Source of the DNA: Nocardia transvalensis
GTDB taxonomy: Bacteria; Actinomycetota; Actinomycetes; Mycobacteriales; Mycobacteriaceae
Direction of reading: 5' to 3'
Length of the DNA stretch: 64,000 nt
NCBI RefSeq assembly: GCF_015477765.1
Contig: NZ_JADLQQ010000002.1
Location: 310,001 to 374,000 of the forward strand
In this document: positions 26,401 through 35,486 of the stretch, piece after piece
Position numbering within the stretch: position 1 is the first letter of the stretch
Layout of the letters: the number at the start of each line of letters is the position of its first letter
Position numbers and translations under genes: made by a program
Notes under the pieces: model-generated
The model's input: the letters and a program-made list of their open reading frames with translations, nothing else
What the model was told of the DNA's origin: nothing
The model's database searches: none

Positions 26401-26640
26401 TTATTTCGTCATATCCCCACCCGGCCCCAAGTCGAGCGGTATCCACGCAACCACATCCACGATCCGGCCCGGATGCACGCCGACGATGAGCACGGTGGTG
26501 CCCGCGTCCAGCGGCTCGGTGGATCGAGCGATGTAGATTTCGGTTCCCCCTCGGATCGCGACCAGGACCTCCCCGAGCATGCCTGCGCCTCGGATCGGCG
26601 ATGTGAGCGTACCGGTCAAACCCTGCACCGGATCGGTCAT
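26401..26640 (-). CDS. Small NfeD-like OB-fold protein
   Basis: 79 residues from ATG 26640, with AAGGAG nine bases upstream (a TTG at 26664 extends the frame but has no site). The body GMLGEVLVAIRGGTEIYIAR then AGTTVLIVGVHPGRIVDVVAW has the five-strand pattern of the soluble NfeD C-terminal OB domain, without NfeD's membrane or protease parts. NfeD-type proteins are genomically tied to flotillins; 14 bp separate this gene from the SPFH gene. The two probably form one complex at the membrane. Confidence 0.75.
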   Translation of the reverse strand: MTDPVQGLTGTLTSPIRGAGMLGEVLVAIRGGTEIYIARSTEPLDAGTTVLIVGVHPGRIVDVVAWIPLDLGPGGDMTK

Positions 26641-26701
26641 CGCGTCGAACTCCTTGCCGGACAATGGTGAAGCGGGTGAAGCCCCAGCGTACTCACCGAT
26701 C

Positions 26702-28213
26702 TCAGCACGGCCGGTCGCGGCTGGGCAGGGTCAGATCCGTCAGGTAGGCGAGCACCTGGTCGTCGACGCAGGGGGAGATGCCGTGCAGCGTGATGGTGTG
26801 CCGGGTGCCCTCGTAGGTAATGAGTTTCGCGCGCAGCTGTGCGGCCAGTTCGACACCGGCTTCATGCGGCGTGGCGGGGTCGTGGGTGGTGGACACCACC
26901 ACGACGGTCGGCAGATCCTCGATTGCCAGCCGATGCGGGGCGCTGGTCGGCGGCACGGGCCAGAACGCGCACGTGCTCAGGGGCGCACGGCCCGTGGAGC
27001 GCCCGTCGTCGGCATACGGTACGGCAGCGCGTATTTCGGCGTCGAGCCGGTCGTTGCGGGCGCGGTCGGTGAGGGGCGGATAGTCCACGCAGGTGATCGC
27101 CACGAGGGCGTCGTCGGTGGGGGCGGCGGGATCGGGAGCACTGCCGTTCCCGAGGGGCAACTCGAGCATCGGGTCCGGGTCGCCCGTCCGCAGCGCCTCG
27201 AGCGCACCGATCAGCGGATCCCATCGCGTCGGTGAGTACAACGCATGGTCGGTGCGTTCGATCGTGTCGTCGTAGTAGAGCGTTCGGCCGGTGCGCGGCG
27301 AGGTCAGGGGATGGTCGATGAGCGGCAGGACCAGCTCCCGGTACCGTGCGACGGCCTGTGCCGGATCCTGGCCGAGGGGGCAGTCGGTGCGGCGCGCGCA
27401 CTCGGCGGCAAGTGAATCGAACGCATCCTGAAATCCCTTGGCCTGGCGCAACTGTCGGGTATAGGCGTCCTCGTCCGGGAGTACGGCCCCGTCGAGGACG
27501 AGGGCGCGGACCCGGTGAGGATAGCGTTCGGCATAGGCCCAGCCGAGCCGGGTGCCGTAGGAATAACCGACGTAGGTGAGTGTGCGCTCGCCCAGTACGG
27601 CACGAATGATGTCCATATCGCGCACGGTTTCGCGGGTGCCTACGTGGGCGAGCAGGTCGGTGCCGCTGATCTGTGCGCACCGCTCGGCGCGCATCCGGCG
27701 ATAGTGCTCCCTCGCGGCGGACAGATCGTCGTCGGGGCCGATCTCGATGATGCCGTCGCCGGGTTCGCCGCAGGAGATGCGGGGCGTCGAGGCGCCGACG
27801 CCGCGCGGATCGAATCCGACCCGGTCGAAACGTTCGGCGAGTGCGGGGCTGTCGGCCTGCTCGACCGTGGTCAACCCCGGCTCGCCGGGGCCGCCCGGGT
27901 TGAACAGCACCGATCCGATGCGCTCGCCGGTGGCCGGTTTGTGCGACAGCGCGAGTTGTATCATCCGGCCGTTGGGGAGGTCGTAATCCAGCGGAACGTC
28001 GATCCGGGCGCACCTCGTCACGGCGCTGACGCTCTCGCCGGGCGGGATCATGTCGTCGCACGAACCCCACCGCACCTGTTGGGTGTAGTAGCGGGCCAAT
28101 TCCGCCGGATAGAAATCCGCCGGTTGCCGCCCGGGAACCAGGCCGCAAGCACCGAGTGTGAAGGCGAGTGCGGCGCAGACGGCCGCGAGCTTGCGCGCAT
28201 TCGGAAGTGCCAC
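26702..28213 (-). CDS. Lipoprotein alpha/beta-hydrolase, tripeptidyl aminopeptidase (TAP) type
   Basis: 503 residues from GTG 28213 (GGGGGGAA upstream). The signal peptide ends in a lipobox LGAC with Cys23, so the protein is a lipid-anchored surface enzyme. Motifs: oxyanion loop NPGGPGEPG (105-113), DPRGVG (135-140), nucleophile elbow GYSYG with Ser218, and the C-terminal TAP-like domain with Asp (THDPATP) and His (GTRHTITLHG). Disulfide-forming Cys pairs occur at 52/68 and in the tail. The family (SlpD/SlpE, mycobacterial Hip1-like) cleaves peptides or esters outside the membrane. A weak 7-bp dyad (28256-28283) lies in its leader. It stands alone, divergent from the exporter at 28400. Confidence 0.9.
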   Translation of the reverse strand: MALPNARKLAAVCAALAFTLGACGLVPGRQPADFYPAELARYYTQQVRWGSCDDMIPPGESVSAVTRCARIDVPLDYDLPNGRMIQLALSHKPATGERIGSVLFNPGGPGEPGLTTVEQADSPALAERFDRVGFDPRGVGASTPRISCGEPGDGIIEIGPDDDLSAAREHYRRMRAERCAQISGTDLLAHVGTRETVRDMDIIRAVLGERTLTYVGYSYGTRLGWAYAERYPHRVRALVLDGAVLPDEDAYTRQLRQAKGFQDAFDSLAAECARRTDCPLGQDPAQAVARYRELVLPLIDHPLTSPRTGRTLYYDDTIERTDHALYSPTRWDPLIGALEALRTGDPDPMLELPLGNGSAPDPAAPTDDALVAITCVDYPPLTDRARNDRLDAEIRAAVPYADDGRSTGRAPLSTCAFWPVPPTSAPHRLAIEDLPTVVVVSTTHDPATPHEAGVELAAQLRAKLITYEGTRHTITLHGISPCVDDQVLAYLTDLTLPSRDRPC

Positions 28214-28399
28214 GCGCGTTCCCCCCTAGATCCAGCAGGTCATTGAAGTGTAAGTCGAAAGACCGGCCGCGCAGAATCTTTCGGACCGTCTCGTGCCGAG
28301 CGGCTTCCCGTGATCGGCTCTGGTGACCATTAACAGGGCGAGAACAATCCCTGAAAAGTGGTGGTGGTGATTCGGCCGGACCTTTGGCAGGCTGAAACG

Positions 28400-29935
28400 G
28401 TGACATCCCCTCCGGATATCCCGTCTCCCTCTTCGGGCCCGGCCTCGGACAAACTCGATGCCGGGGTGCTCAAGGTCGCCGGTGTGGTCGTGCTCGGCGC
28501 GATCATGTCGATTCTCGACATCACCGTCGTGATCAATGCCCTGCCGAAGTTCCAGGACGAGTTCGACGTCAGCTATGCGATCGCGGCCTGGTCGATGACC
28601 GGGTACACGCTGGCCCTGGCCACGGTCATCCCCGTGACCGGTTGGGCCGCCGACCGATTCGGCACCAAACGGCTCTACATGGCGGCGCTGACGTTCTTCG
28701 TGCTCGGCTCGGCGCTGTGCGCCACGGCCTGGAATATCGAGACGCTCATCGCCTTTCGCGTGATCCAGGGCATCGGCGGCGGCATGCTGATGCCGCTGGG
28801 CATGACAATCATGACGCATGCGGCCGGTCCGCAGCGGGTGGGCCGGGTGATGGCGGTGCTCGGCGTGCCGATGCTGCTGGGCCCGATCCTCGGGCCGATC
28901 CTCGGCGGCTGGCTGATCGGGTTCCGCTGGGAGTGGATCTTCCTGATCAACGTGCCGATCGGGGTGATCGCGCTGGTGCTGGCCTTCGTGATGTTCCCGG
29001 CGGATCGTCCGGAGCCGTCGCAGAACTTCGACTTCCTGGGCATGCTGCTGGCCTCGCCGGGGCTGGCGCTGTTCCTCTACGGTGTGTCCTCGATTCCGGA
29101 GGAGCACACGGTGGCCGCGACCAAGGTGCTGCTCCCGGCCGCGATCGGACTGGTGCTGATGGCAGCCTTCGTCGTCCACGCGCTGCGCGCCGATCATCCG
29201 CTGATCGATCTGCATCTGTTCCGCAATCGGTCGCTGACCTTCGCGGTGCTGACGATGTTGCTGTTCGCGGTGGCGTTCTTCGGGTCGGGTCTGCTGCTGC
29301 CGACCTACCTGCAGCAGGTGCGCGGGGAGACGGCGCTCGGTGCCGGATTGCTGCTCGCCCCGCAGGGTCTGGGTGCCATGCTGACGATGCCGATCGCCGG
29401 TCGCCTGGCCGACAAGATCGGTGCCGGCAAGATCGTGCTGACCGGTATTTCGATCATCGCCATCGGCATGGTGTTCTTCACCCAGCTGCACGCCGACACC
29501 TCGTACTGGCTGATCGGCGGGGCGCTGTTCGTGACCGGCCTGGGCATGGGCTGCACCATGATGCCGACCATGACCGCCGCCGTCCAGACCCTCACCCGTG
29601 AGCAGGTGGCGCGCGGATCGACCCTGATGAACATCATCAATCAGGCCTCCGCCTCGGTCGGCTCCGCGACCATGTCGGTGGTGCTGACGAATCTGCTGGA
29701 CGACAAGCCGCTGGCGGGCGCCGCGATCGGCTCCCACACTCGTCCCGAGATCGCCGCCCAACTGCCGCCCGGCGGACTGGATATCGGTTTCTCCCAGGCC
29801 GCATCGGCCTTCGCCCACACCTACATCGTCGCGATCGTCCTCATCGTCGCGACGCTGATCCCCGCGGCCTTCCTCCCACGGGTGAAACCGCCCACCCCGG
29901 AGGATGCCGACACCCCGGTCCTGCTGGGCCACTGA
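28400..29935 (+). CDS. MFS drug exporter, DHA2 (14-helix) family
   Basis: 511 residues from GTG 28400; a start 14 codons earlier is possible. It is an EmrB/QacA-type proton antiporter: the first helix carries the family motif LDITVVINALPKF, followed by GWAADRFGTKRLYM (motif A), RVIQGIGGGMLMPLG (motif B) and LGPILGPILGGWLIG (motif C, antiporter signature). Fourteen hydrophobic segments can be counted. Such pumps expel cationic drugs or lipids. The following small gene and TetR gene on the same strand, 95 and 248 bp downstream, may regulate it. Confidence 0.9.
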   Translation: MTSPPDIPSPSSGPASDKLDAGVLKVAGVVVLGAIMSILDITVVINALPKFQDEFDVSYAIAAWSMTGYTLALATVIPVTGWAADRFGTKRLYMAALTFFVLGSALCATAWNIETLIAFRVIQGIGGGMLMPLGMTIMTHAAGPQRVGRVMAVLGVPMLLGPILGPILGGWLIGFRWEWIFLINVPIGVIALVLAFVMFPADRPEPSQNFDFLGMLLASPGLALFLYGVSSIPEEHTVAATKVLLPAAIGLVLMAAFVVHALRADHPLIDLHLFRNRSLTFAVLTMLLFAVAFFGSGLLLPTYLQQVRGETALGAGLLLAPQGLGAMLTMPIAGRLADKIGAGKIVLTGISIIAIGMVFFTQLHADTSYWLIGGALFVTGLGMGCTMMPTMTAAVQTLTREQVARGSTLMNIINQASASVGSATMSVVLTNLLDDKPLAGAAIGSHTRPEIAAQLPPGGLDIGFSQAASAFAHTYIVAIVLIVATLIPAAFLPRVKPPTPEDADTPVLLGH

Positions 29936-30030
29936 CCTGCCCGCCGCGGCCCTGAGGCGTTGGGGTGCAAGGAATTCTGCGCCGGGGCATGATGGCAACT
30001 GTTGCCGTACCGACGACGAGAAGAGGCGAT

Positions 30031-30177
30031 ATGAAGACCAGGCTCAACTGCCCCTGCGGCGAATACATCACCGGCGTCGACGAAGACGACCTCGTCGAGA
30101 AGACCCAGGCCCACCTCGCCGACAAGCACCCCGACCACGACTACAGCCGCGACGAGATCCTCTTCATCGCCTACTGA
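30031..30177 (+). CDS. DUF1059-type small protein
   Basis: 48 residues from ATG 30031 with GAGAAGAGG upstream. The pattern MKTRLNCPCGEYITG, then EDDLVEKTQAHLADKHPDHD and EILFIAY matches the short DUF1059 proteins: a CPCG pair and two His in an H-x4-H arrangement could bind a metal, but function is unknown. It ends six bases before the TetR gene, so the two are likely co-transcribed. Confidence 0.8.
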   Translation: MKTRLNCPCGEYITGVDEDDLVEKTQAHLADKHPDHDYSRDEILFIAY

Positions 30178-30183
30178 CCCGAC

Positions 30184-30774
30184 ATGGTCGATACGCCGCG
30201 AAAGGCCCCGCGCCAGCAGCGATCCCGGGAGATGATGGACACGCTTGTCGAGGCCGCCGCGCAGATGTTCTCCCGCGAGGGTCTCGCGGCCACGACCAAC
30301 CGCATCGCCGACCGGGCGGGGGTCTCGATCGGGACGCTGTACCAATACTTCCCGAACAAGCATGCGCTGCTGCGGGTCCTGGCCGAACGCCACCTCGCCG
30401 AGGGCGGCACCCGGCTCGGCGAGGTATTCGCGGCGCTGCGCACCACCCGGCCGCCGTTCGAGGAGACGATGTACACGATCCTGGACGTCGTCGTGGACCT
30501 GCATCGAGATCGGCCCGCCCTGCATGCTCTGATGCACCGAGCCGTACCGCGATCGCCGGAGGTGTTGAACGCGGTGCAGGCATTCGAGGACCATCTCGTC
30601 GACGAGGTCGCCTACCACCTCGATCGATGCGGCCGCGGCGGCGAGAACACCGAGCTGACCGCACGAACGCTCGTGCACGCCCTCGACGCTCAGGTGCATC
30701 GTGTATCACCGCGCCATGGCCTCACCACCGACCAGCTCGTGACGCTGGCGCTGCGGCTCGCCCCCGATGCTTGA
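30184..30774 (+). CDS. TetR-family regulator
   Basis: 196 residues from ATG 30184. The HTH spans about 17-62 (MMDTLVEAAAQMFSREGLAA, then IADRAGVSIGTLYQYFPNKH). The C-terminal half is helical and His/Arg-rich. It follows the DUF1059 gene by six bases and the DHA2 exporter further upstream on the same strand. Control of the exporter is plausible but the arrangement is not divergent. The hydrolase at 30784 converges with it, nine bases apart. Confidence 0.88.
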   Translation: MVDTPRKAPRQQRSREMMDTLVEAAAQMFSREGLAATTNRIADRAGVSIGTLYQYFPNKHALLRVLAERHLAEGGTRLGEVFAALRTTRPPFEETMYTILDVVVDLHRDRPALHALMHRAVPRSPEVLNAVQAFEDHLVDEVAYHLDRCGRGGENTELTARTLVHALDAQVHRVSPRHGLTTDQLVTLALRLAPDA

Positions 30775-30783
30775 TAGCGGCCG

Positions 30784-31704
30784 TCAGCCAACGGGTTTCG
30801 CCACCGCGTCCACTACCTCACGGAGCGCGGTGGCGAGTTGGGTCACGCCCGGCTCCTCGATGGGGAAGTGACCACAGCCCTCCAGCAACACCGAGCGGGT
30901 GGGCGCGGCGATCCTGTCGAGGAATCGCATACTCAGCTCCGGTGGTGTCCAGCGATCGGTGGCTGGATGGAGCAAGGTCACGGGTGCCGCGCGGAAGTCC
31001 TCCGGCGCGGCGTGCCGGAACGTCAGGAAGTCGGCGAGCCAGCCGAGCGGAACACTCACGCCGCCGCCTTTGGGATCGGCCGCACACAACCGCGACACTC
31101 GCGGATCGAGGCTCATATTCTGCAGATCCGCTATCCAGCGGACCGGGATTCGCACACCACCCAGGACCGGGGCGAGGGCACCGAGAAGGGCGGGTGGGAT
31201 CCTGCCGGTGATCGACCAGCGGGCCGCCGCCTCCCGCGCCCGCGGGTCCGCGGGATCGAGCAGGCACGTCGCCACGACATGCGCGACCGCTCCGGTGCGG
31301 GCCGCCGCCTCGTAGGCGAGCATCCCGCCCATGCTCGCACCGAACAGGACGAGCGGCCGATCATCGGATTCGGTTTCGGCCCTGACGAATTCGCACAGCA
31401 GATCGATCCAATCGCGGTACCGCACGCCCCGCGGCCGCGGTTCGACGGTATCGCCGTAGAGCGGGAGATCCACCACGGTCGCCTCGACCTCCTCGTGCGC
31501 GGCCGAGGCCGCGTAGGGCCACAACAATCCGGCATGCCCGCCCGCCCCATGAATCATCAGAACCCGCACCCGAGCCCCGGGAACGACAGCGCGGGCAACA
31601 TGCACCCGCCGCCCCCGCCACGCCCACCATGTGACGATCGGCTCCCGCGCCGCCACCGAACGATACTGAGGGGGAACATATTCCACGTACCTGAGATGGT
31701 CCAT
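30784..31704 (-). CDS. Alpha/beta-hydrolase
   Basis: 306 residues from ATG 31704 (GGGGG just upstream; an ATG 12 codons earlier is less likely). Features: HGAGG oxyanion loop (after VLMIHGAGGHAG), nucleophile elbow FGASMGG, an Asp in HPATDRWTPP, and the catalytic His in GCGHFPIEEPG. No signal peptide, so it is cytosolic. The closest general type is the lysophospholipase/lactonase-like hydrolase class; the substrate cannot be read from sequence. About 200 bp upstream of it hold no gene, only a weak 8-bp hairpin (31822-31856). Confidence 0.85.
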   Translation of the reverse strand: MDHLRYVEYVPPQYRSVAAREPIVTWWAWRGRRVHVARAVVPGARVRVLMIHGAGGHAGLLWPYAASAAHEEVEATVVDLPLYGDTVEPRPRGVRYRDWIDLLCEFVRAETESDDRPLVLFGASMGGMLAYEAAARTGAVAHVVATCLLDPADPRAREAAARWSITGRIPPALLGALAPVLGGVRIPVRWIADLQNMSLDPRVSRLCAADPKGGGVSVPLGWLADFLTFRHAAPEDFRAAPVTLLHPATDRWTPPELSMRFLDRIAAPTRSVLLEGCGHFPIEEPGVTQLATALREVVDAVAKPVG

Positions 31705-31904
31705 ACCCCCGAGTCTGAAACCCCGGCCCATGGCCCACAACTCGCCTTTCCTTCACCCCACCCCCTCCCGAAATACCCTCTCACCGGCCAAAACTCGGCT
31801 CACCCACCAGCCCCCGCCCCGCTGCTCGCATCCACCCCTCGGTCCGGAGCGAGCAGTGGGGCAGGGCCGACTCGCACGATGCCGAGGCACGTGCGTGGGC
31901 AGGT

Positions 31905-33368
31905 CTACGGCACGGGAGCTGGTTTCGGGGTGCGGGTGCGGATGAGGAGTAGCCCGAGCAGGGCAGCCGCGAGGGCGAAACCGCAGCTGATCCAGGAGCC
32001 GTAGGACATGGCGGCGGTGAAGGCGGACTTGGCGGCGTCGGAGTAACCGAGTTGGAAGGCGGCACCGATGGAATCGCGGGCGGCAGCCGGGAGATCGTCG
32101 GGCATATGCGAGGTGAACTCGCCGGCCAGAACGCTACCCAGGACGGCGATGCTGATCGCCTGGCCCACCTGTTGCAAGGTGTCGTTCATGGCCGAGCCCA
32201 CACCGGCGTGTTCGAGCGGGATCGCGCTCATGATCGAAGCGTAGGCCGCCGGGCCGGCCAGGCCGCCGCCGATGCCCATGACCAGCATGCTGATCAGGAC
32301 CCACAGGTAGCTGTCGGCGTTGGCGAGCACCACGAACGCCGCGCCCATCACCACCAGGCCCGTCACGATGAGTGCCTTGTTGCTCAACGTCTTTCCGAGC
32401 GTCGCGCCCAGACCGTTGAACACCGCGGAGGCCACGGCGAACGGCAGCAGCGCCAATCCGGCCTTCATCGGTCCGTAGCCGAGCACGAACTGCAGGTACT
32501 GGGTCAGCATCAGCATCACCGCGCCCATGCCGAACATCATCAGCAGCAGCGTCAGGCACGGGCCGGTGAAATCACGGTTGCGGAACACCCGGATCGGCAG
32601 CATCGGATGGGGGGAGCGGTATTCCCAGTAGATGAACGCGGCCCCCGCGACCACTGCCAGCGCGATCACCGGGATGTTCCACTCGCGCTCGATGATCACG
32701 TACACGGTCGAGGCGAGTGCCACGATCGAGAGCACCACGCCGACCGGGTCCACCGGTCGCTGATCGCCGTAGGTCTCGGGCATCAGCGTGAGTGCCGCGA
32801 TGATCGCGATCACCGCGACCGGGATGTTCAGCAGAAATACCGAACCCCACCAGAAGTGTTGCAGCAGTACGCCGCCCAGGGTGGGGCCGAGCACGATGCC
32901 GACCATGGATACCGTCGACCACCCGGCGAGCGCCTTGCGTCGCTCGTCCTCGGCGAAGGTGGTCATCAGGATCGACAATGTCGATGGCATCAGCAGCGAC
33001 CCGCCGACTCCCATGGCGGCGCGAGCGACGATCAGCTGCCACGGTTCGGTCGACAGCACCGCGACGAGTGATGCCGCCCCGAACAGGGCCAGGCCGATGA
33101 TCAGCATGCGGCGGCGGCCGAACCTGTCCGACAGGCTGCCCGCGGTCAGGAGGAGCCCGGCGAACACCAGAACGTAGGAGTCGAGGATCCACTGCACATC
33201 CGACGGCGTGGCGCGCAGCTGTTCGATGAGTGGCGGGATGGCGATGTTGAGCACGGTGCCATCGATCATGAGCACCAGTAGCGACAGGCACAGGACGGCG
33301 AGCACCCACCATCGGCGGGGGTCGCGCGGTGCCGTGTCGGACGTTTGTCGTACAGCGTTCGAGGTCAC
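31905..33368 (-). CDS. MFS drug exporter, DHA2 (14-helix) family
   Basis: 487 residues from GTG 33368. Motif D1 LMIDGTVLNIAIPPL in helix 1, motif A GSLSDRFGRRRMLI, motif B VARAAMGVGGSLLMPS and motif C GIVLGPTLGGVLL mark an EmrB/LfrA-like proton-coupled efflux pump with 14 helices. The gene is divergent from a TetR gene whose start lies only 54 bp away, the classic set-up of a drug-inducible pump. No convincing ribosome site precedes the GTG, so a leaderless or near-leaderless transcript is possible. Confidence 0.92.
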   Translation of the reverse strand: MTSNAVRQTSDTAPRDPRRWWVLAVLCLSLLVLMIDGTVLNIAIPPLIEQLRATPSDVQWILDSYVLVFAGLLLTAGSLSDRFGRRRMLIIGLALFGAASLVAVLSTEPWQLIVARAAMGVGGSLLMPSTLSILMTTFAEDERRKALAGWSTVSMVGIVLGPTLGGVLLQHFWWGSVFLLNIPVAVIAIIAALTLMPETYGDQRPVDPVGVVLSIVALASTVYVIIEREWNIPVIALAVVAGAAFIYWEYRSPHPMLPIRVFRNRDFTGPCLTLLLMMFGMGAVMLMLTQYLQFVLGYGPMKAGLALLPFAVASAVFNGLGATLGKTLSNKALIVTGLVVMGAAFVVLANADSYLWVLISMLVMGIGGGLAGPAAYASIMSAIPLEHAGVGSAMNDTLQQVGQAISIAVLGSVLAGEFTSHMPDDLPAAARDSIGAAFQLGYSDAAKSAFTAAMSYGSWISCGFALAAALLGLLLIRTRTPKPAPVP

Positions 33369-33422
33369 TAGGACACCGTACGATAAACTAGAACAGTGTG
33401 CGAGTGAATTAAGGTGGCAGCC

Positions 33423-34136
33423 GTGACCAAGCAGTTCTCGTCGGTGTGGACCCGTCCGCCGCGCCGGCCCAAGACCTCGGGGCTGGGGCGGGAGCAGATC
33501 GTCGCGGCGGCGATCGAGTTGCTCGACGCGGAGGGTTTGCAGGCGCTGAGCATGCGCAAACTCGGCGCGAAGCTCGGCGCGGGCGCGACGAGCCTGTACT
33601 GGTATGTAGCCAACAAGGACGAACTGCTGGAACTGGCCCTCGACGAGATGTGGGGCAAGGTCGAGCTACCGGATCCCGATACCGTCCCGTGGCGCGAGGT
33701 CGCCAGCGCTCTGGCCTACAATCTGCGCAACACCATGCGCTCCCATCCGTGGATGGTGGAGTTGATCGGACGCATGCCGAGCCTGGGCCCCAGTATGTTT
33801 CGGCTCAACGAGCGCCTGCGCCGCACCTTCCTCGCCGCCGATTTCCACGGTGTGGACGTCTATCTCGCCAGTGGCACGGTGGTCAGTTTCGTTCTCGGCC
33901 AAGTGGTTCCGGAAATCGCGTACGCGGAGAGCGGTCACCTCGAACGCTTCGACGTCGAAGCCCTGCAGCAGGCGGTCCGGCAGCAGGCAGCCGACTATCC
34001 GGAGATGTCGGCTGACTTCCAGCAGATGGCGCCCATGGATCAGGAGGCCGGCCGCGCCATGGCCTTCGACTTCGGGCTGCTGTGTGTCCTCGAGGGCCTG
34101 GAGGCGCGCCTGCGCGCGGCGCAAGAGCGCGCCTAG
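33423..34136 (+). CDS. TetR-family regulator of the DHA2 pump (TetR_C_1 type)
   Basis: 237 residues from GTG 33423, with AAGG eight bases upstream (an in-frame GTG at 33414 is the other option). The HTH (IVAAAIELLDAEGLQALSM, then RKLGAKLGAGATSLYWYVAN) and the following LLELALDEMWGKVELP belong to the group with the true tetracycline-repressor C-terminal domain. Divergence from the DHA2 pump implies it represses that pump. Its TAG stop (34134-34136) overlaps the TAG stop of the convergent ABC ATPase gene within the palindrome CTAG. Confidence 0.9.
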   Translation: MTKQFSSVWTRPPRRPKTSGLGREQIVAAAIELLDAEGLQALSMRKLGAKLGAGATSLYWYVANKDELLELALDEMWGKVELPDPDTVPWREVASALAYNLRNTMRSHPWMVELIGRMPSLGPSMFRLNERLRRTFLAADFHGVDVYLASGTVVSFVLGQVVPEIAYAESGHLERFDVEALQQAVRQQAADYPEMSADFQQMAPMDQEAGRAMAFDFGLLCVLEGLEARLRAAQERA

Positions 34137-35473
34137 TTCCAGCTGTCGCGTACGCCCGCGAATTCCTCGGCCGCGGGGTCGGCGGTGATCTGGTCGTCGT
34201 CGGCGTCGTAATCGTAGAGCTCGGCGTAGCGGCCCCAGTCGATGGCGATGTCGAGTTGGCGGCGGGCGTCGTCGGGGCCGAAACCGCGGCGCAGCAGGTC
34301 CAGGAAGAAGCTCGAGCGCAGGCGGCCGTCGGCGCTGCCCGCCAAACCCTTGCAGATCGTGCGCACCAGCGGCGCGCGGTGGCGGGCCTGCTCGGCGAAG
34401 ATCTTCTTGCTCTCCTGGATATCGGCGGTGGTGAAGCGGGTGCCGATCTCGGTCAGGGCCACATCGCCGGATTCGACGGTGATGAATCCGAGCAGCGCGG
34501 CGGCATCGACCAGCGGCAGCAGATCGTCGATCTCGAAGTTGAGCTCGTCGGCGATCTCGGGCAGATCGGCGCGGCCACCGGAGGCGTAGACGAGTTCGAC
34601 CAGGCCGGCCAGTCCGCCGACCGACGCATCCGGCAGCGGCGTGGCCGTCGGGGTCGCCTTATCCGGTTCGGGCACGACCCGTTCGGTGTCGCGGCCGGTG
34701 AGCAGCCCGTAGATCTCGTCGACGAGCAGTTCGAAACCGGGAGCGCGACGGTCGCGGGGACGGGGCATGGTCACCGGAATATCGGCGATGATGCGGCCCG
34801 GGTTGGCGCCCAGCACCACCACCCGGTCGGCCAGCTGCACGGCCTCCTCGATGTTGTGGGTGACGATGCAGACGCATTTGGTGGGGAAATCGTCGGTGTC
34901 CCACAGGTTCACCAGCTCGGTGCGCAGATTCTCCGCGGTGAGCACGTCCAGGGCCGAGAACGGCTCGTCCATCAGCAGTAGATCCGGTTCCAGCACCAGA
35001 GCGCGGGCGAACCCCACGCGCTGGCGCATACCGCCGGACAGCTCCTTGGGGTAGGCGGTCTCGAAACCGTCCAGACCGATGAGGTCGATCGCCTCCAGCG
35101 CGCGCCGGCGCCGCTCGGCCGGGGGCACGCCGCGCGCGGCCAGGCCCAGCTCCACATTGTCCTGCACGGTCAGCCACGGCATCAGCGCGAAGGACTGGAA
35201 CACCAGTGCCGCACCGGGATTGGCACCCTCCAGCCGCCGCCCCCGGTAGCGCACCTGCCCGGCGGTCGGGGCGATCAGTCCCGCGATGGTGCGCAACAGC
35301 GTCGACTTGCCCGAGCCCGAACGCCCCAGCAGCGCCACGAATTCGCCGTCGTGCAGGTCCAGATCGATGTGGTCGAGCACCTGCAGCGTGTCACCGGCCG
35401 CACCCGTGAACGACATGCCGACGCCGTCGACCTGCAGCAGGACCTCACCGGTCGTCGTGGTGGTGGCGGTCAT
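34133..35473 (-). CDS. ABC transporter ATPase with AAA-associated C-terminal domain
   Basis: 446 residues from ATG 35473. Residues 1-260 are an NitT/TauT-type ATPase: Walker A GRSGSGKST (50-58), Q-loop VFQSFALMPWLTV, signature LSGGMRQRVGFARAL, Walker B LLLMDEPFSALD and H-loop VTHNIEEAV. Residues about 290-440 are the extra domain seen in a subset of these ATPases (LPEIADELNFEIDDLLPLVD, then TEIGTRFTTADIQESKKIFA), a winged-helix-like module of unknown role. It is 13 bp downstream of the fused permease and last in the mgtC operon. No substrate-binding protein is nearby. Confidence 0.9.
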   Translation of the reverse strand: MTATTTTTGEVLLQVDGVGMSFTGAAGDTLQVLDHIDLDLHDGEFVALLGRSGSGKSTLLRTIAGLIAPTAGQVRYRGRRLEGANPGAALVFQSFALMPWLTVQDNVELGLAARGVPPAERRRRALEAIDLIGLDGFETAYPKELSGGMRQRVGFARALVLEPDLLLMDEPFSALDVLTAENLRTELVNLWDTDDFPTKCVCIVTHNIEEAVQLADRVVVLGANPGRIIADIPVTMPRPRDRRAPGFELLVDEIYGLLTGRDTERVVPEPDKATPTATPLPDASVGGLAGLVELVYASGGRADLPEIADELNFEIDDLLPLVDAAALLGFITVESGDVALTEIGTRFTTADIQESKKIFAEQARHRAPLVRTICKGLAGSADGRLRSSFFLDLLRRGFGPDDARRQLDIAIDWGRYAELYDYDADDDQITADPAAEEFAGVRDSWN

Positions 35474-35486
35474 GAAAACTCTCCTG

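Noticed and set aside
28256..28283. Operator upstream of the TAP-type lipoprotein gene
   Set aside because: CGAAAGA/TCTTTCG arms are 14 bases apart and no regulator gene is adjacent; too weak to list as a site.
28226..29998. 590-codon minus-strand open frame opposite the DHA2 exporter
   Set aside because: Arg/His/Gln-rich translation without any motif. It mirrors the exporter gene, whose helices and motifs are clear; long antisense frames are normal at this G+C content.
31822..31856. Terminator or regulatory hairpin between hydrolase and DHA2 pump
   Set aside because: 8-bp arms with a 19-base loop and no T-tract; such a pair is expected by chance in DNA this G+C-rich.
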